Numbered from the stretch's first letter, positions 43,374 to 53,073 are shown. The stretch is 64,000 nucleotides of DNA from Curtobacterium sp. MCBA15_008 (GCF_001865065.1 NZ_MJGN01000007.1:1-64000); one strand, 5' to 3'. A program made the numbers and translations. The notes: generated by a model from the letters alone, not told the origin.

Positions 43374-43467
43374 CCTGAACGAGAGGCTGATCCCGACCGC
43401 GGCGGACTCCCTGGCACCTCCCGCCCCGCGCACGCCCGCGTGGTTCCGCGACGCACGCCGGGCCTGA
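43374..43467 (+). pseudogene. Short C-terminal fragment with PAWFRDARRA tail
   Basis: The stretch translates as ILNERLIPTAADS followed by LAPPAPRTPAWFRDARRA and a stop, closely resembling the end (PPPLTPRWFRDARRSWRH) of the small membrane protein at 30929-31222. No upstream domain is present, so this is a leftover of a related gene. Confidence 0.5.
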
Positions 43468-43544
43468 CGCCGCCGAAGGCCGACGAGCACAGGAACGCCC
43501 CGCCGGCCGAAGCCAGCGGGGCGTCCCCACGAGTCAAACCAGGA

Positions 43545-44639
<1,095 letters not shown>

Positions 44640-44680
44640 TCAGCGACCAGTGGGCCGCAGCATGCACGACGCCGGAGGCG

Positions 44681-46834
44681 TCACAACATGCACGAAACGC
44701 AGCCCTCGACCTCGGTGCCCTCGAGCGCGAGCTGGCGCAGACGGATGTAGTAGATCGTCTTGATGCCCTTGCGCCATGCGTAGATCTGCGCCTTGTTGAT
44801 GTCGCGCGTGGTGGCGGTGTCCTTGAAGAACAGCGTCAGGGACAGGCCCTGGTCCACGTGCTGCGTCGCCGCGGCGTACGTGTCGATGATCTTCTCCGGG
44901 CCGATCTCGTACGCGTCCTGGTAGTAGTCCAGATTGTCGTTCGTCATGAACGGCGCCGGGTAGTAGACGCGGCCGAGCTTGCCTTCCTTGCGGATCTCGA
45001 TCTTCGACGCGATCGGGTGGATCGACGACGTCGAGTGGTTGATGTACGAGATCGAACCGGTCGGCGGGACGGCCTGCAGGTTCTGGTTGTAGATGCCGTA
45101 CTGCTGGATGGACGCCTTCAGCGCCTTCCAGTCGTCCTGCGTCGGGATCGTGATGCTCGCGTTGTCGAACAGCGACGCGACACGGGCGGTCGCCGGCGTC
45201 CACGCCTGGTCGGTGTACTTGTCGAAGAACTCGCCCGACGCGTACTTCGAGTCGCGGAAACCGTCGAAGGTCTCGCCCGTCTCGATCGCGATCTTGTTCG
45301 ACGCACGAAGCGCGTGGAACAGCACCGTGTAGAAGTAGATGTTCGTGAAGTCGATGCCCTCTTCGGAGCCGTAGTAGACGCGCTCACGAGCGAGGTAGCC
45401 GTGCAGGTTCATCTGGCCGAGGCCGATGGCGTGCGACTTGTCGTTGCCGTCCTCGACGGAACGCACCGAGTTGATGTGCGACATCTGCGACACCGAGGTC
45501 AGGCCGCGGATGGCGGTCTCGATGGTCTTGCCGAAGTCCGGCGAGTCCATCGTCAGCGCGATGTTCAGCGAGCCGAGGTTGCAGGAGATGTCCTTGCCGA
45601 TCTCCTTGTAGGACAGGTCCTCGTTGAAGGTGGTCGGCGTGTTGACCTGCAGGATCTCCGAGCACAGGTTGGACATGTTGATCCGACCCTTGATCGGGTT
45701 GGCCTTGTTCACCGTGTCCTCGAACACGATGTACGGGTAGCCCGACTCGAACTGGATCTCGGCGATGGTCGTGAAGAAGTCACGCGCCTTGATCTTCGTC
45801 TTCTTGATGCGCGAGTCGTCGACCATCGCGCGGTAGTTCTCGGAGATCGGGACGTCGCCGAACGGGACGCCGTAGACCTTCTCGACGTCGTACGGCGAGA
45901 AGAGGTACATGTCCTCGTTGTTCTTCGCGAGCTCGAACGTGATGTCCGGCACGACGACGCCGAGCGACAGCGTCTTGATGCGGATCTTCTCGTCGGCGTT
46001 CTCGCGCTTGGTGTCGAGGAACTTCATGATGTCGGGGTGGTGCGCCGACAGGTAGACGGCACCGGCACCCTGACGCGCACCGAGCTGGTTCGCGTAGGAG
46101 AAGGAGTCTTCCAGCAGCTTCATCACGGGGATGATGCCCGAGGACTGGTTCTCGATCTGCTTGATCGGTGCGCCGGCCTCGCGGATGTTGGAGAGGAGCA
46201 GGGCCACGCCGCCGCCGCGCTTCGAGAGCTGCAGCGAGGAGTTGATGCCGCGCGAGATCGACTCCATGTTGTCCTCGATGCGGAGGAGGAAGCAGGAGAC
46301 GAGCTCGCCGCGCTGGGCCTTCGCGGTGTTGAGGAACGTGGGGGTCGCGGGCTGGAAGCGGCCGGCGACGATCTCTTCGACCAGGTCGATGGCGAGCTGC
46401 TCGTTGCCCTGTGCCAGGCCGAGGGCGGTCATGACGACGCGGTCCTCGAAGCGCTCGAGGTAGCGCTTGCCGTCGAACGTCTTGAGCGTGTAGCTCGTGT
46501 AGTACTTGAACGCGCCGAGGAACGTCTGGAACCGGAACTTCTTCGAGTACGCCAGGTCGTTGAGTCGCTGGATGAAGTCCAGCGAGTACATGTCGATCGT
46601 GGCTTTTTCGTAGTACTCGTTCTCGACCAGGTAGTCGAGCCGCTCCTTCAGGTTGTGGAAGAAGACGGTGTTCTGGTTGACGTGCTGCAGGAAGAACTGC
46701 TTGGCGGCCTCACGATCCTTGTCGAACTGGATGTTCCCGTCCGCGTCGTAGAGGTTGAGCATCGCGTTGAGGGAGTGGTAGTCCATCCCCGTCTGCGGCG
46801 ACGTCAGATCGACGTCTGCAACTGCTGCGTCCAA
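44681..46834 (-). CDS. nrdE: Class Ib ribonucleotide reductase large subunit NrdE
   Basis: The 717-residue catalytic subunit reducing ribonucleoside diphosphates to deoxy forms. Active-site features include [20 protein letters not shown] with the redox cysteine (about 177), [12 protein letters not shown] with the second cysteine of the pair (about 415), and the C-terminal GCVSCML, whose two cysteines take electrons from NrdH. There is no N-terminal ATP cone, as expected for class Ib. The frame begins with TTG at 46834, 31 bases inside nrdI; an ATG at 46786 (MDYHSLNAM) is the alternative. Confidence 0.96.
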   Translation of the reverse strand: MDAAVADVDLTSPQTGMDYHSLNAMLNLYDADGNIQFDKDREAAKQFFLQHVNQNTVFFHNLKERLDYLVENEYYEKATIDMYSLDFIQRLNDLAYSKKFRFQTFLGAFKYYTSYTLKTFDGKRYLERFEDRVVMTALGLAQGNEQLAIDLVEEIVAGRFQPATPTFLNTAKAQRGELVSCFLLRIEDNMESISRGINSSLQLSKRGGGVALLLSNIREAGAPIKQIENQSSGIIPVMKLLEDSFSYANQLGARQGAGAVYLSAHHPDIMKFLDTKRENADEKIRIKTLSLGVVVPDITFELAKNNEDMYLFSPYDVEKVYGVPFGDVPISENYRAMVDDSRIKKTKIKARDFFTTIAEIQFESGYPYIVFEDTVNKANPIKGRINMSNLCSEILQVNTPTTFNEDLSYKEIGKDISCNLGSLNIALTMDSPDFGKTIETAIRGLTSVSQMSHINSVRSVEDGNDKSHAIGLGQMNLHGYLARERVYYGSEEGIDFTNIYFYTVLFHALRASNKIAIETGETFDGFRDSKYASGEFFDKYTDQAWTPATARVASLFDNASITIPTQDDWKALKASIQQYGIYNQNLQAVPPTGSISYINHSTSSIHPIASKIEIRKEGKLGRVYYPAPFMTNDNLDYYQDAYEIGPEKIIDTYAAATQHVDQGLSLTLFFKDTATTRDINKAQIYAWRKGIKTIYYIRLRQLALEGTEVEGCVSCML

Positions 46835-47220
46835 AATGCATCCAATCCTGAGTTGACCGCCGACACGTCGTCAGGGGTCCCGAAGAGTTCGAAACGGTAG
46901 AGAAGGGGGACGTTGCACTTCCGCGCGATGACGTCCCCGGCGAGACCGTAGGCCTCGCCGAAGTTCGTGTTGCCGCCGACGACCACCCCGCGGATGAGCG
47001 AGCGGTTGTGGGCGTCGTTGAGGAACTTGATGACCTGCTTGGGGACCGCGCCCTCACCGTTGCCGCCACCGTAGGTGGGCAGGAACAGCACGTACGGCTC
47101 GTCCACGTGGAGGAAGGGCTCGCTCGGGTAGAGCGGGATCCGGTCCGCGTCGCGGCCGAGCTTCTCGACGAAGCGCGCGGTGTACCCGGACACGCTCGAG
47201 AAGTAGACCAGTCGGCTCAT
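46804..47220 (-). CDS. nrdI: Flavodoxin-like NrdI
   Basis: A 138-residue flavodoxin-like protein that supplies the oxidant for assembly of the dimanganese-tyrosyl cofactor of NrdF. The FMN phosphate loop is [11 protein letters not shown] (about 7-17) and the flavin-binding glycines are in [14 protein letters not shown] (about 49-62) and [13 protein letters not shown] (about 82-94). Its 3' end overlaps the TTG start of nrdE. Third position in the usual order nrdH-nrdI-nrdE-nrdF is conserved. Confidence 0.95.
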   Translation of the reverse strand: MSRLVYFSSVSGYTARFVEKLGRDADRIPLYPSEPFLHVDEPYVLFLPTYGGGNGEGAVPKQVIKFLNDAHNRSLIRGVVVGGNTNFGEAYGLAGDVIARKCNVPLLYRFELFGTPDDVSAVNSGLDAFWTQQLQTSI

Positions 47221-47328
47221 GGTGCCCCTCCGGGTGAGAAGGTGCGGACAGACGGACCGGGGTGCCCGGCGGCGATGAGTCGAGCGTCCTGAACGAGCTC
47301 GGTCACCGTCCGCCGGACGGGAGACGCC

Positions 47329-47562
47329 TTACGCCAGCTCGGCGCTGAGGGTCGCGATCTTGTCGGGGCGGAAGCCCGACCAGTGGTCGTCATCGGTGAC
47401 GACGACGGGGGCCTGCATGTAGCCGAGGCTCTTGACGTGCTCGAGCGCGGCTTCGTCGGTGGAGACGTCGTGCACTTCGTACTCGATGCCCTTGTTGTCG
47501 AGCGCACGGTACGTCGCGGTGCACTGGACGCAGGACGGCTTGGTGTAGACGGTGACGGCCAT
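47329..47562 (-). CDS. nrdH: Glutaredoxin-like protein NrdH
   Basis: A 77-residue redoxin that passes electrons from thioredoxin reductase to NrdE. The redox motif is CVQC (Cys11 and Cys14), in YTKPSCVQCTATYRAL, and the C-terminal WSGFRPDKI is the NrdH signature that distinguishes it from ordinary glutaredoxins. First gene of the operon; GGGGAGA lies before the ATG. Control is expected through the two NrdR boxes at 47695-47742. Confidence 0.95.
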   Translation of the reverse strand: MAVTVYTKPSCVQCTATYRALDNKGIEYEVHDVSTDEAALEHVKSLGYMQAPVVVTDDDHWSGFRPDKIATLSAELA

Positions 47563-47694
47563 GATCTCCCCTGGTTCTGCTGATGCTGTGGTGGTTGTTC
47601 TGGTGCCTGTGGACCGGTGTCCCTGCGCCTGGTGAACGGTGCCCGTCGAAGCCGACTGGGCGCAGTTCCGGGGCGAGTGCTTTCCGGTGACTCG

Positions 47695-47742
47695 ATACTA
47701 CATCTAGTGGCCGACACCGCGAGCGACCACAAGAGAAAGTGT
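47695..47742 (-). promoter_or_regulatory. Pair of NrdR boxes 32 bases apart
   Basis: ATACTACATCTAGTGG (47695-47710) and CCACAAGAGAAAGTGT (47727-47742) each match about 12 of 16 positions of the NrdR consensus ACACWATATATWGTGT. Their start-to-start distance of 32 bases is three helical turns, the canonical spacing for cooperative NrdR binding upstream of nrd operons. Confidence 0.8.
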
Positions 47743-47755
47743 TACAGCCGTGTAG

Positions 47756-47917
47756 TTCTCCACAGGCCGTCCACAGTGTGGATGGTCTGCGGGCCCGTCC
47801 CGAAGGCCGGTTTTCCGCCACTCTCGCACCGACCTCCGACATCCATCCACACCTTGTGGAGCAGATTGTCCCCCGGTGTGGAGACAGGACGACGGCGTGT
47901 CGCGTTCGTCCTCCACA
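47756..47917. promoter_or_regulatory. Cluster of seven TCCACA hexamers (DnaA-box-like)
   Basis: TCCACA or its complement occurs at 47759-47764, 47770-47775, 47777-47782, 47846-47851, 47855-47860, 47877-47882 and 47912-47917. Two of them form the dyad TCCACA-G-TGTGGA. Flanks such as TTCTCCACA and CCATCCACA are one or two bases off the DnaA consensus TTATCCACA. The cluster fills the nrd/MFS intergenic region; the rest of 47563-47995 holds no gene that I can see. Confidence 0.55.
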
Positions 47918-47983
47918 GGGGCGTTCCGGACGGACGATCCACCGCCGCCCCCGGACGGGTGACACCCTGCTCCGCCCGGTCCG

Positions 47984-47998
47984 TACACTCGTCCCGTG
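47984..47998 (+). promoter_or_regulatory. Leaderless-type promoter, TACACT -10 six bases before GTG
   Basis: TACACT at 47984-47989 is followed by six bases and GTG at 47996. Confidence 0.55.
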
Positions 47999-49201
47999 AG
48001 CACGTACGGACCCCTGCTGAAGACCCCCGGAGTCGGTCGCGTCATCGCCGCGCAGCTCACCGCACGCTTCCCGTTCGGCATGCTGTCGCTCGCCTACCTG
48101 CTCCACGTCGAGCACGTCTTCCACTCCTACGGGGCGGCCGGGCTCGTCCTCGCCACCACCAGCGTCGGGCAGGCACTCGCCGGCCCGCTCACCAGTCGGT
48201 GGATGGGCAGCTGGGGCATGCGGCCCGTCCTCGTCCTGACCAGCCTCGTCGCGCTCGTGAGCATGGGCGTCATCGCGTTCGTCCTCATGCCGCTGTGGGG
48301 CTACGTCGTCGTCGGCTTCCTCGGCGGCCTGGCGGTCCCGCCCGTGCAGCCCGCGGTGCGCACCATCTACCCCAAGATGGTGACCTCGTCGCAGCTCACT
48401 CCCCTCTTCTCCCTCGACGCCAGCGCGCAGGAGCTCATCTGGGTCGCCGGCCCGGTCATCACCACGTTCGTCGCCACGCAGGTCGGCACGGTCCAGGCGA
48501 TCGTCGTCGCGATGGTCTTCCTGGTCGTGGGCGGCACGTGGTTCATCGCCTCCCCCGAGCTCGGTCGCGTCCGCATCCCCCGCTCCAAGCGCGCGTTCGG
48601 CGTCGTGCTGAAGCGCCCGTCCGTGGTCGTGGCGACCCTCACCGGCCTCCTGCTCATCGGGGCGTGCGCCGCGGTCGAGGCGAGCGTGACGAGCGTCTTC
48701 GGCGAGGGCAGCCCGAACGCCGGCATCGTCCTGGCCGTCTTCGCGGTCGGCTCCCTGATCGGCGGGTTGGCCCTCGGACACCGCCCCATCTCGCGGAACA
48801 CCCTGTGGACCCGCATGGCGATCGTCTTCGCCGGCCTGGCACTCGCCGTCGGCGGCACGAACTTCTGGTGGCTCTGCTTCGCCCTCGTCATCGCGGGTGC
48901 GGGAATCGCCCCGGCCCTCGCGGTCATGTTCGGCTCGGTGTCCGCCACGGTGAAGTTCTCGGACACGGCCGAGGCCTACGGCTGGATGGGGACCGGGCAG
49001 CTCATCGGTGCGGCCGGCGGATCCGCCGTGGCCGGCTTCCTCATCGACATGCACGGTGCGAGCGGCGGCATGACCGTCGGCGCTGTCATGGCCGCCGTCG
49101 GCGTCGTCCTGCCCCTCGTCATGAAGCGGTGGCTGCCCGACCTGCGCGGTCGCGACGCCAGCCCCATCCCCGACACCGAGCCGGTCAACCTCCCGACCTG
49201 A
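47996..49201 (+). CDS. MFS transporter, 12-TM type
   Basis: A 401-residue major facilitator of about 12 helices. The first loop contains SRWMGSWGMRPVL (about 61-73), a modified form of the MFS loop 2-3 motif, and the central loop between halves is short and basic (PRSKRAFGVVLKRPS, about 195-209). The pattern matches the small uncharacterised MFS group common in Microbacteriaceae, often annotated as sugar or drug efflux proteins. Substrate unknown. It is divergent from the nrd operon, so the DnaA-box-like cluster also lies in its upstream region. Confidence 0.85.
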   Translation: MSTYGPLLKTPGVGRVIAAQLTARFPFGMLSLAYLLHVEHVFHSYGAAGLVLATTSVGQALAGPLTSRWMGSWGMRPVLVLTSLVALVSMGVIAFVLMPLWGYVVVGFLGGLAVPPVQPAVRTIYPKMVTSSQLTPLFSLDASAQELIWVAGPVITTFVATQVGTVQAIVVAMVFLVVGGTWFIASPELGRVRIPRSKRAFGVVLKRPSVVVATLTGLLLIGACAAVEASVTSVFGEGSPNAGIVLAVFAVGSLIGGLALGHRPISRNTLWTRMAIVFAGLALAVGGTNFWWLCFALVIAGAGIAPALAVMFGSVSATVKFSDTAEAYGWMGTGQLIGAAGGSAVAGFLIDMHGASGGMTVGAVMAAVGVVLPLVMKRWLPDLRGRDASPIPDTEPVNLPT

Positions 49202-49253
49202 CCCGGCTCCCCCGCGCACCTGGTCGAATCAGGCGTAGAGGGTCGTTTCTTCT

Positions 49254-49289
49254 CACCAGGTACGCCCGAAAGCACCAGGTACCCCCGAA
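49254..49289. repeat. Two direct repeats of CACCAGGTACSCCCGAA
   Basis: CACCAGGTACGCCCGAA (49254-49270) and CACCAGGTACCCCCGAA (49273-49289) differ at one base. They lie downstream of the MFS gene and before the aldo/keto reductase. A CTGGAGGCGCGG arm of the dispersed repeat family follows at 49308-49319. Confidence 0.7.
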
Positions 49290-49351
49290 CGGAACGGACG
49301 AGCCGACCTGGAGGCGCGGCGCACCCCCGCCACGATCGGCAGGATGGGTGC

Positions 49352-50170
49352 ATGGTCACCTCAGTCCCCCTCCGCGACGGCGCCACGATCCCCGCGATCG
49401 GCTTCGGCGTCTACAAGGTCGACGACGCCGAGGCGGAGACAGCCGTCGGTCTGGCGCTCGACTCCGGCTACCGGCACGTCGACACAGCAGAGATGTACGG
49501 CAACGAGACCGGCGTCGGGAAGGCGATCCGTGCCTCCAGGCTCGACCGTGACGACGTCTTCGTGACCACCAAAGTGTGGAACGACCACCAGGGGCGCGAC
49601 GCGACCCTGCGGGCGTTCGACGGCAGCCTCGAGCGCCTCGGGCTCGACGCGGTCGACCTCTACCTGATCCACTGGCCGGCCGCCGCGAACGACCGCTACG
49701 TCGACACCTGGCGGGCGCTCGTCGAGCTGCGGGAGTCCGGCCGCGCGCGCAGCGTCGGGGTCTCGAACTTCCAGGTGCCGCACCTCGAGCGGATCATTGG
49801 TGAGACCGGCGAGGTGCCGGCCGTCAACCAGGTGGAGCGGCACCCGTGGCTGCCGCAACGCGACCTGATGGACTTCCACCAGCGGCACGGCATCGTGACC
49901 GAGGCGTGGTCGCCGCTCGGGCGCGGGCGCCTCATCGACGAGCCGGTCCTCACCCGCATCGCCGACGCGCACGGGGTGACCGTCGCACAGGTGCTCGTGC
50001 GGTGGAACGTGCAGCAGGGCGTTGTGGTGCTGCCGAAGTCCGTCACGCCGTCACGGATCCGGTCGAACCTCGACGTCGACGGCTTCGTGCTGAGCGACGA
50101 CGACCTCGCAGCGATCGCGTCGCTCGAGTCCGGGCAGCGGACGGGATCGCACCCGGACTCGGTGGCGTAG
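49352..50170 (+). CDS. Aldo/keto reductase
   Basis: A 272-residue NADPH-dependent aldo/keto reductase with a TIM barrel. The catalytic tetrad is complete: Asp about 45 and Tyr about 50 (HVDTAEMYGNE), Lys about 75 (VTTKVWND) and His about 107 (YLIHWP). The C-terminal NADP-binding signature reads VVVLPKSVTPSRIRSN. The closest known group is AKR5 (2,5-diketo-D-gluconate reductase type), but substrates are broad. CAGGAT six bases upstream of the ATG may serve as a weak -10 or as part of an AGGATGGG ribosome site. Confidence 0.92.
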   Translation: MVTSVPLRDGATIPAIGFGVYKVDDAEAETAVGLALDSGYRHVDTAEMYGNETGVGKAIRASRLDRDDVFVTTKVWNDHQGRDATLRAFDGSLERLGLDAVDLYLIHWPAAANDRYVDTWRALVELRESGRARSVGVSNFQVPHLERIIGETGEVPAVNQVERHPWLPQRDLMDFHQRHGIVTEAWSPLGRGRLIDEPVLTRIADAHGVTVAQVLVRWNVQQGVVVLPKSVTPSRIRSNLDVDGFVLSDDDLAAIASLESGQRTGSHPDSVA

Positions 50171-50197
50171 CGCCGAACACGGTCCGCTGCGCATCCG

Positions 50198-50212
50198 TAG
50201 GTTCGGAGTGTG
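50198..50212 (+). promoter_or_regulatory. Leaderless-type promoter, TAGGTT -10 six bases before GTG
   Basis: TAGGTT at 50198-50203 is followed by exactly six bases and GTG at 50210. Confidence 0.55.
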
Positions 50213-50782
50213 AACGATCCTCAGCGCACTGCCCGGGAGCATCTCCGGCCCGACGAGCAGCTCTACTGGGCCGGCGCGGGCGATCCGTCGAAGGTCTTCT
50301 CCGGCAGAGACGGACTCCTCGTCCCCTTCTCCGTGCTGTGGTGCGGTTTCGCCGTGTTCTGGGAGGCGAACGCGCTGACGTCGGGCGCGCCAGTCTTCTT
50401 CGCCCTCTTCGGGGGCGCCTTCGTGCTCATCGGCCTGCACCTCGTGTTCGGGCGCTTCCTCGTCAAGCGACACCGGAAGCGTTCGACGACCTACGCCCTC
50501 ACGAACCGCCGAGCGCTCATCATCACGCCCCGCGGCTCGCGTGAGGTACCGGTCGGACGGACCGATCGGACCGTCACCTGGACCAGTGGCCGACGCCACT
50601 GCTCTGTCGAGTGGAACTCCGACGGCGCCGCTGGGGTGTCGGCCCTGTTCGGATGGGCTGCGACCGCCCGGATCTACGCCAACACCGGGCTCGACGGACT
50701 GTTCGGCCCGCAGGTGTTCGCGTTCTGGGACGTCCGCGACGGCGAGGAACTCGTGCGGGAGCTCGACCGGGTGTCGCGCTAG
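50210..50782 (+). CDS. Membrane protein with PH-like domain
   Basis: A 190-residue protein. It begins with the sequence LRPDEQLYWAGAGDPSKVF, a beta-type start common to bacterial PH-domain proteins, has two helices (about 38-53 and 60-84), then a cytosolic domain containing TTYALTNRRALIITP (about 93-107), the hallmark strand pattern of bPH2/YdbT-type domains. It likely sits in the membrane with the PH-like domain inside. Function unknown. Its stop overlaps the end of the convergent acidic protein gene by four bases. Confidence 0.75.
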   Translation: MNDPQRTAREHLRPDEQLYWAGAGDPSKVFSGRDGLLVPFSVLWCGFAVFWEANALTSGAPVFFALFGGAFVLIGLHLVFGRFLVKRHRKRSTTYALTNRRALIITPRGSREVPVGRTDRTVTWTSGRRHCSVEWNSDGAAGVSALFGWAATARIYANTGLDGLFGPQVFAFWDVRDGEELVRELDRVSR

Positions 50783-51117
50783 CCCTTCCGGTCCTCCTCG
50801 GACTGCCACGGCAGGTTGAGGTCGCCCGGCTCCGGCTCGACGTCGCCCGCGTCGTCAGCGCCACCGGTCCCCGGTGCCGCGACGATCCGCGACGGGTCGA
50901 TGCCGTCCTCCTCCAGGTCGGCTCGATCGCGCTGCTGGGTCTGCGACGCTTCCGTCTCCCGCTCGCTCGACGGGCTGTAGGAGGTGTCCGCCGCGCGCTG
51001 CTCCCGCTCCCCCGAACCCTGCTCGTCGTCGTGTTGCGTCCGCTCGCGCAGGGCGTCGGTGCGGGCTCGGTCGTCGGACGGTTCGGGCCCGGGTGCGTTC
51101 GGGATGCTGTCGCTCAT
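50779..51117 (-). CDS. Acidic disordered hypothetical protein
   Basis: A 112-residue protein composed almost only of Asp, Glu, Gln, Ser, Arg, Pro and Gly (RERTQHDDEQGSGEREQRA), with no hydrophobic core, signal peptide or membrane helix. The C-terminal part ends DLNLPWQSEEDRKG, the only section with aromatic and aliphatic residues. It is probably intrinsically disordered; similar small acidic proteins are common in Microbacteriaceae without assigned function. Convergent with and overlapping the PH-like gene by four bases. Confidence 0.65.
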   Translation of the reverse strand: MSDSIPNAPGPEPSDDRARTDALRERTQHDDEQGSGEREQRAADTSYSPSSERETEASQTQQRDRADLEEDGIDPSRIVAAPGTGGADDAGDVEPEPGDLNLPWQSEEDRKG

Positions 51118-51216
51118 GGCACGGACGGTAGTCCGTGGGTCCCGGGTACCAGTTCGGTCACGACGTCCGGGTCGGGGCCGGGATGCTCGCTACGATCTCG
51201 GCGAGGGGGAACGACG

Positions 51217-52083
51217 ATGCAACGAGCAACGACGCGACGGGGACGCACGGCCACGGCGCTGGCCGTCGGGACGGTGGTGACGGGGCTGCTGCTCACCGGG
51301 TGCACGGCGTTCGGTGGGGACGGCAGCGTGCCGAAGCCGACCCGGCAGGCCTCGGTCGACGGCGGCGGCGGGACGCCTGGGCCGAACGCGACGCCCGGCA
51401 CCGAGCAGGCCAGCTCCGATCAGGCGTTCCCCGAGGGGACCGTCGTCGCCGAGACCGAGGCGGTGTCGAAGAGCGGTGACACCCGGATCCACGTGCGCGT
51501 CGTCGCCGACGACCGAGGGACGTTCGAAGCGGAGTTCTCCGGCTACCACACGACCGAGCCGCAGCCGATGACGGTCGAGTTCCGGCGGAAAGCGGCGTAC
51601 GGCGACTACTGGGACAACCAGGCGATGGGGAAGACGACCTGGGACGTCGCCGGGCCGGTCCCCACCGGTGTGAGCCTGCGCACCGCCGGGCAGCACCCGG
51701 ACTTCCTGCACGACGTGGTCCTGGTCCCCGCTCCGTCCGGCAACGGCGTCGACGCGGAGCGGCCGTGGGTCGGGTCGGTCCTCGGGCTCGGCACGCTCGA
51801 CTGGAAGATCCCGAACCCGTTCCCGGACATGCGGGTCACCGTGGGGAAGGCCCGTCCCGGCGCCTACGGGTACGTGTTCGACCAGGACGGCGAGCACTAC
51901 GACGGGCAGCACGGCACGCCCACGCGGTACCAGGTGGCCCACGGTGACGACCAGACGACGGTCGCGAAGCGCTTCGGGATCACCGTCCCGGAGCTCCGCT
52001 GGCTGAACCCGACCATGCAGATCGGGAACGACGGCTGGATCTACGAGGACACCGTCCTCGACCTGGACCCGGCCGCGCGCTGA
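51217..52083 (+). CDS. Lipoprotein with C-terminal LysM domain
   Basis: A 288-residue lipoprotein: lipobox LTGC (Cys about 29), a Gly/Pro/Thr linker (about 33-65), a beta-rich middle domain (about 75-215, with TRIHVRVVADDRGTFEAEF), and a C-terminal LysM module (RYQVAHGDDQTTVAKRFGI then LRWLNP) that binds N-acetylglucosamine polymers such as peptidoglycan. It is therefore a wall-contacting envelope lipoprotein. GAGGGGGAA lies about nine bases before the ATG. It stands before rnhA without overlap. Confidence 0.82.
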   Translation: MQRATTRRGRTATALAVGTVVTGLLLTGCTAFGGDGSVPKPTRQASVDGGGGTPGPNATPGTEQASSDQAFPEGTVVAETEAVSKSGDTRIHVRVVADDRGTFEAEFSGYHTTEPQPMTVEFRRKAAYGDYWDNQAMGKTTWDVAGPVPTGVSLRTAGQHPDFLHDVVLVPAPSGNGVDAERPWVGSVLGLGTLDWKIPNPFPDMRVTVGKARPGAYGYVFDQDGEHYDGQHGTPTRYQVAHGDDQTTVAKRFGITVPELRWLNPTMQIGNDGWIYEDTVLDLDPAAR

Positions 52084-52145
52084 GCGATGGGGGTCGGTGC
52101 CGTCCGTTACGGTTGACCAGCACTCGCACCAGCAGGAGGTCCCCC

Positions 52146-52667
52146 GTGACGATCGTCGCCGCAGCAGACGGCTCAGCCCTCGGCAACCCCGGCCCCGCCG
52201 GATGGGCCTGGTACGTCGACGACGACCGGTGGGCAGCCGGCGGCTGGCCCCGAGGGACGAACAACCAGGGCGAACTCACCGCCGTGCTGCAGCTCCTGCG
52301 TGCCACGAAGGACACCGGCGAGCCGCTGCACATCCTCTGCGACAGCCAGTACGCCATCAAGGCCTGCACCGAGTGGCTCGCCGGCTGGAAGCGCAAGGGC
52401 TGGCGGAAGGCCGACGGCAAGCCGGTCCTCAACGTCGAGATCATCAAGGAGCTCGACGCCGAGCTGCAGGGCCGCAAGGTCACCTTCGAGTGGGTGCGCG
52501 GCCACATGGGTCACGAGATGAACGAGGCCGCTGACGTCCGCGCCCGCGGTGCCGCGACGGCGTACCAGCAGGGCACCGACGTGCCGCACGGCCCGGGCTG
52601 GCCCGGCGTCGATGTCACCGAACCCGCCGCGCTCCCCGAGGCGACCCCGCCCGCGACCCTGTTCTGA
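52146..52667 (+). CDS. rnhA: Ribonuclease HI
   Basis: A 173-residue RNase H that cuts the RNA strand of RNA-DNA hybrids. The DEDD catalytic set is visible: Asp8 in ADGSALGNPGP, Glu in NNQGELTAV (about 43), Asp in LCDSQYAIK (about 66) and the last Asp in MNEAADVRA (about 129), with the conserved HMGHE loop before it. A short proline/alanine tail extends past the fold. AGGAGG lies about six bases before the GTG. The frame is open upstream to a TTG at 52113, which would add 11 residues. Confidence 0.93.
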   Translation: MTIVAAADGSALGNPGPAGWAWYVDDDRWAAGGWPRGTNNQGELTAVLQLLRATKDTGEPLHILCDSQYAIKACTEWLAGWKRKGWRKADGKPVLNVEIIKELDAELQGRKVTFEWVRGHMGHEMNEAADVRARGAATAYQQGTDVPHGPGWPGVDVTEPAALPEATPPATLF

Positions 52668-52697
52668 CCAGCGCCGCGACGTTCTGACCAGCGCCGC
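52661..52697. repeat. 20-base direct repeat spanning the rnhA stop codon
   Basis: GTTCTGACCAGCGCCGC occurs at 52661-52677 and again at 52681-52697, a 20-base period. The first copy includes the rnhA stop codon, so the second looks like a duplication of the gene end. Confidence 0.8.
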
Positions 52698-52754
52698 AAC
52701 GACCTGAACGCCCGCCGCGTCCGCTCGAACGACCGACCGCGGCGAGCGCGTCAC

Positions 52755-53006
52755 TCAGTACGTGCCGTCGCGGCGGTCCTGCCGCGTGATCTGCTCCCCC
52801 GACGCCGGGTCGACGCCCGAGCGGGTGGTCGTGGTGGTCCGGCGCCCGCCGAAGGCCACGGCGAGGCTGATGATGAGCAGCACGACGCCGGCCGCCATCA
52901 GGATGTAGCCGATCAGTCGCAGGTCGACGCCGGCGAGCTGGATGTTCAGGGCGAACGCCACGATGGCGCCGATGACGATCAGGGCGATGCTCGATCCGAT
53001 GCGCAC
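52755..53006 (-). CDS. DUF6458 family small membrane protein
   Basis: An 83-residue protein with two helices (about 5-22 and 29-49) separated by AGVDLRLIGYI, then a basic Thr/Arg cytosolic tail (GRRTTTTTRSGVD, DRRDGTY). This layout, starting RIGSSIALIVIGAI, fits the DUF6458 family of actinobacterial membrane proteins. GAGAGGA lies about ten bases before the GTG at 53006. Function unknown. Confidence 0.8.
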   Translation of the reverse strand: MRIGSSIALIVIGAIVAFALNIQLAGVDLRLIGYILMAAGVVLLIISLAVAFGGRRTTTTTRSGVDPASGEQITRQDRRDGTY

Positions 53007-53073
53007 GGTGGGGTGTCCTCTCGATGGCCCCGTGACCGGGCGGCCCGGGGCTGGCGTCGAACCTACCCGGTCG

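Noticed and set aside
47756-47917. Chromosomal replication origin (oriC)
   Set aside because: The hexamer cluster is suggestive, but there is no dnaA, dnaN, rpmH or gyrB nearby and no AT-rich unwinding region, so I call it a DnaA-box-like cluster only.
49254-49289. CRISPR array
   Set aside because: Only two 17-base repeats with a two-base gap; no spacers and no cas genes in the window.
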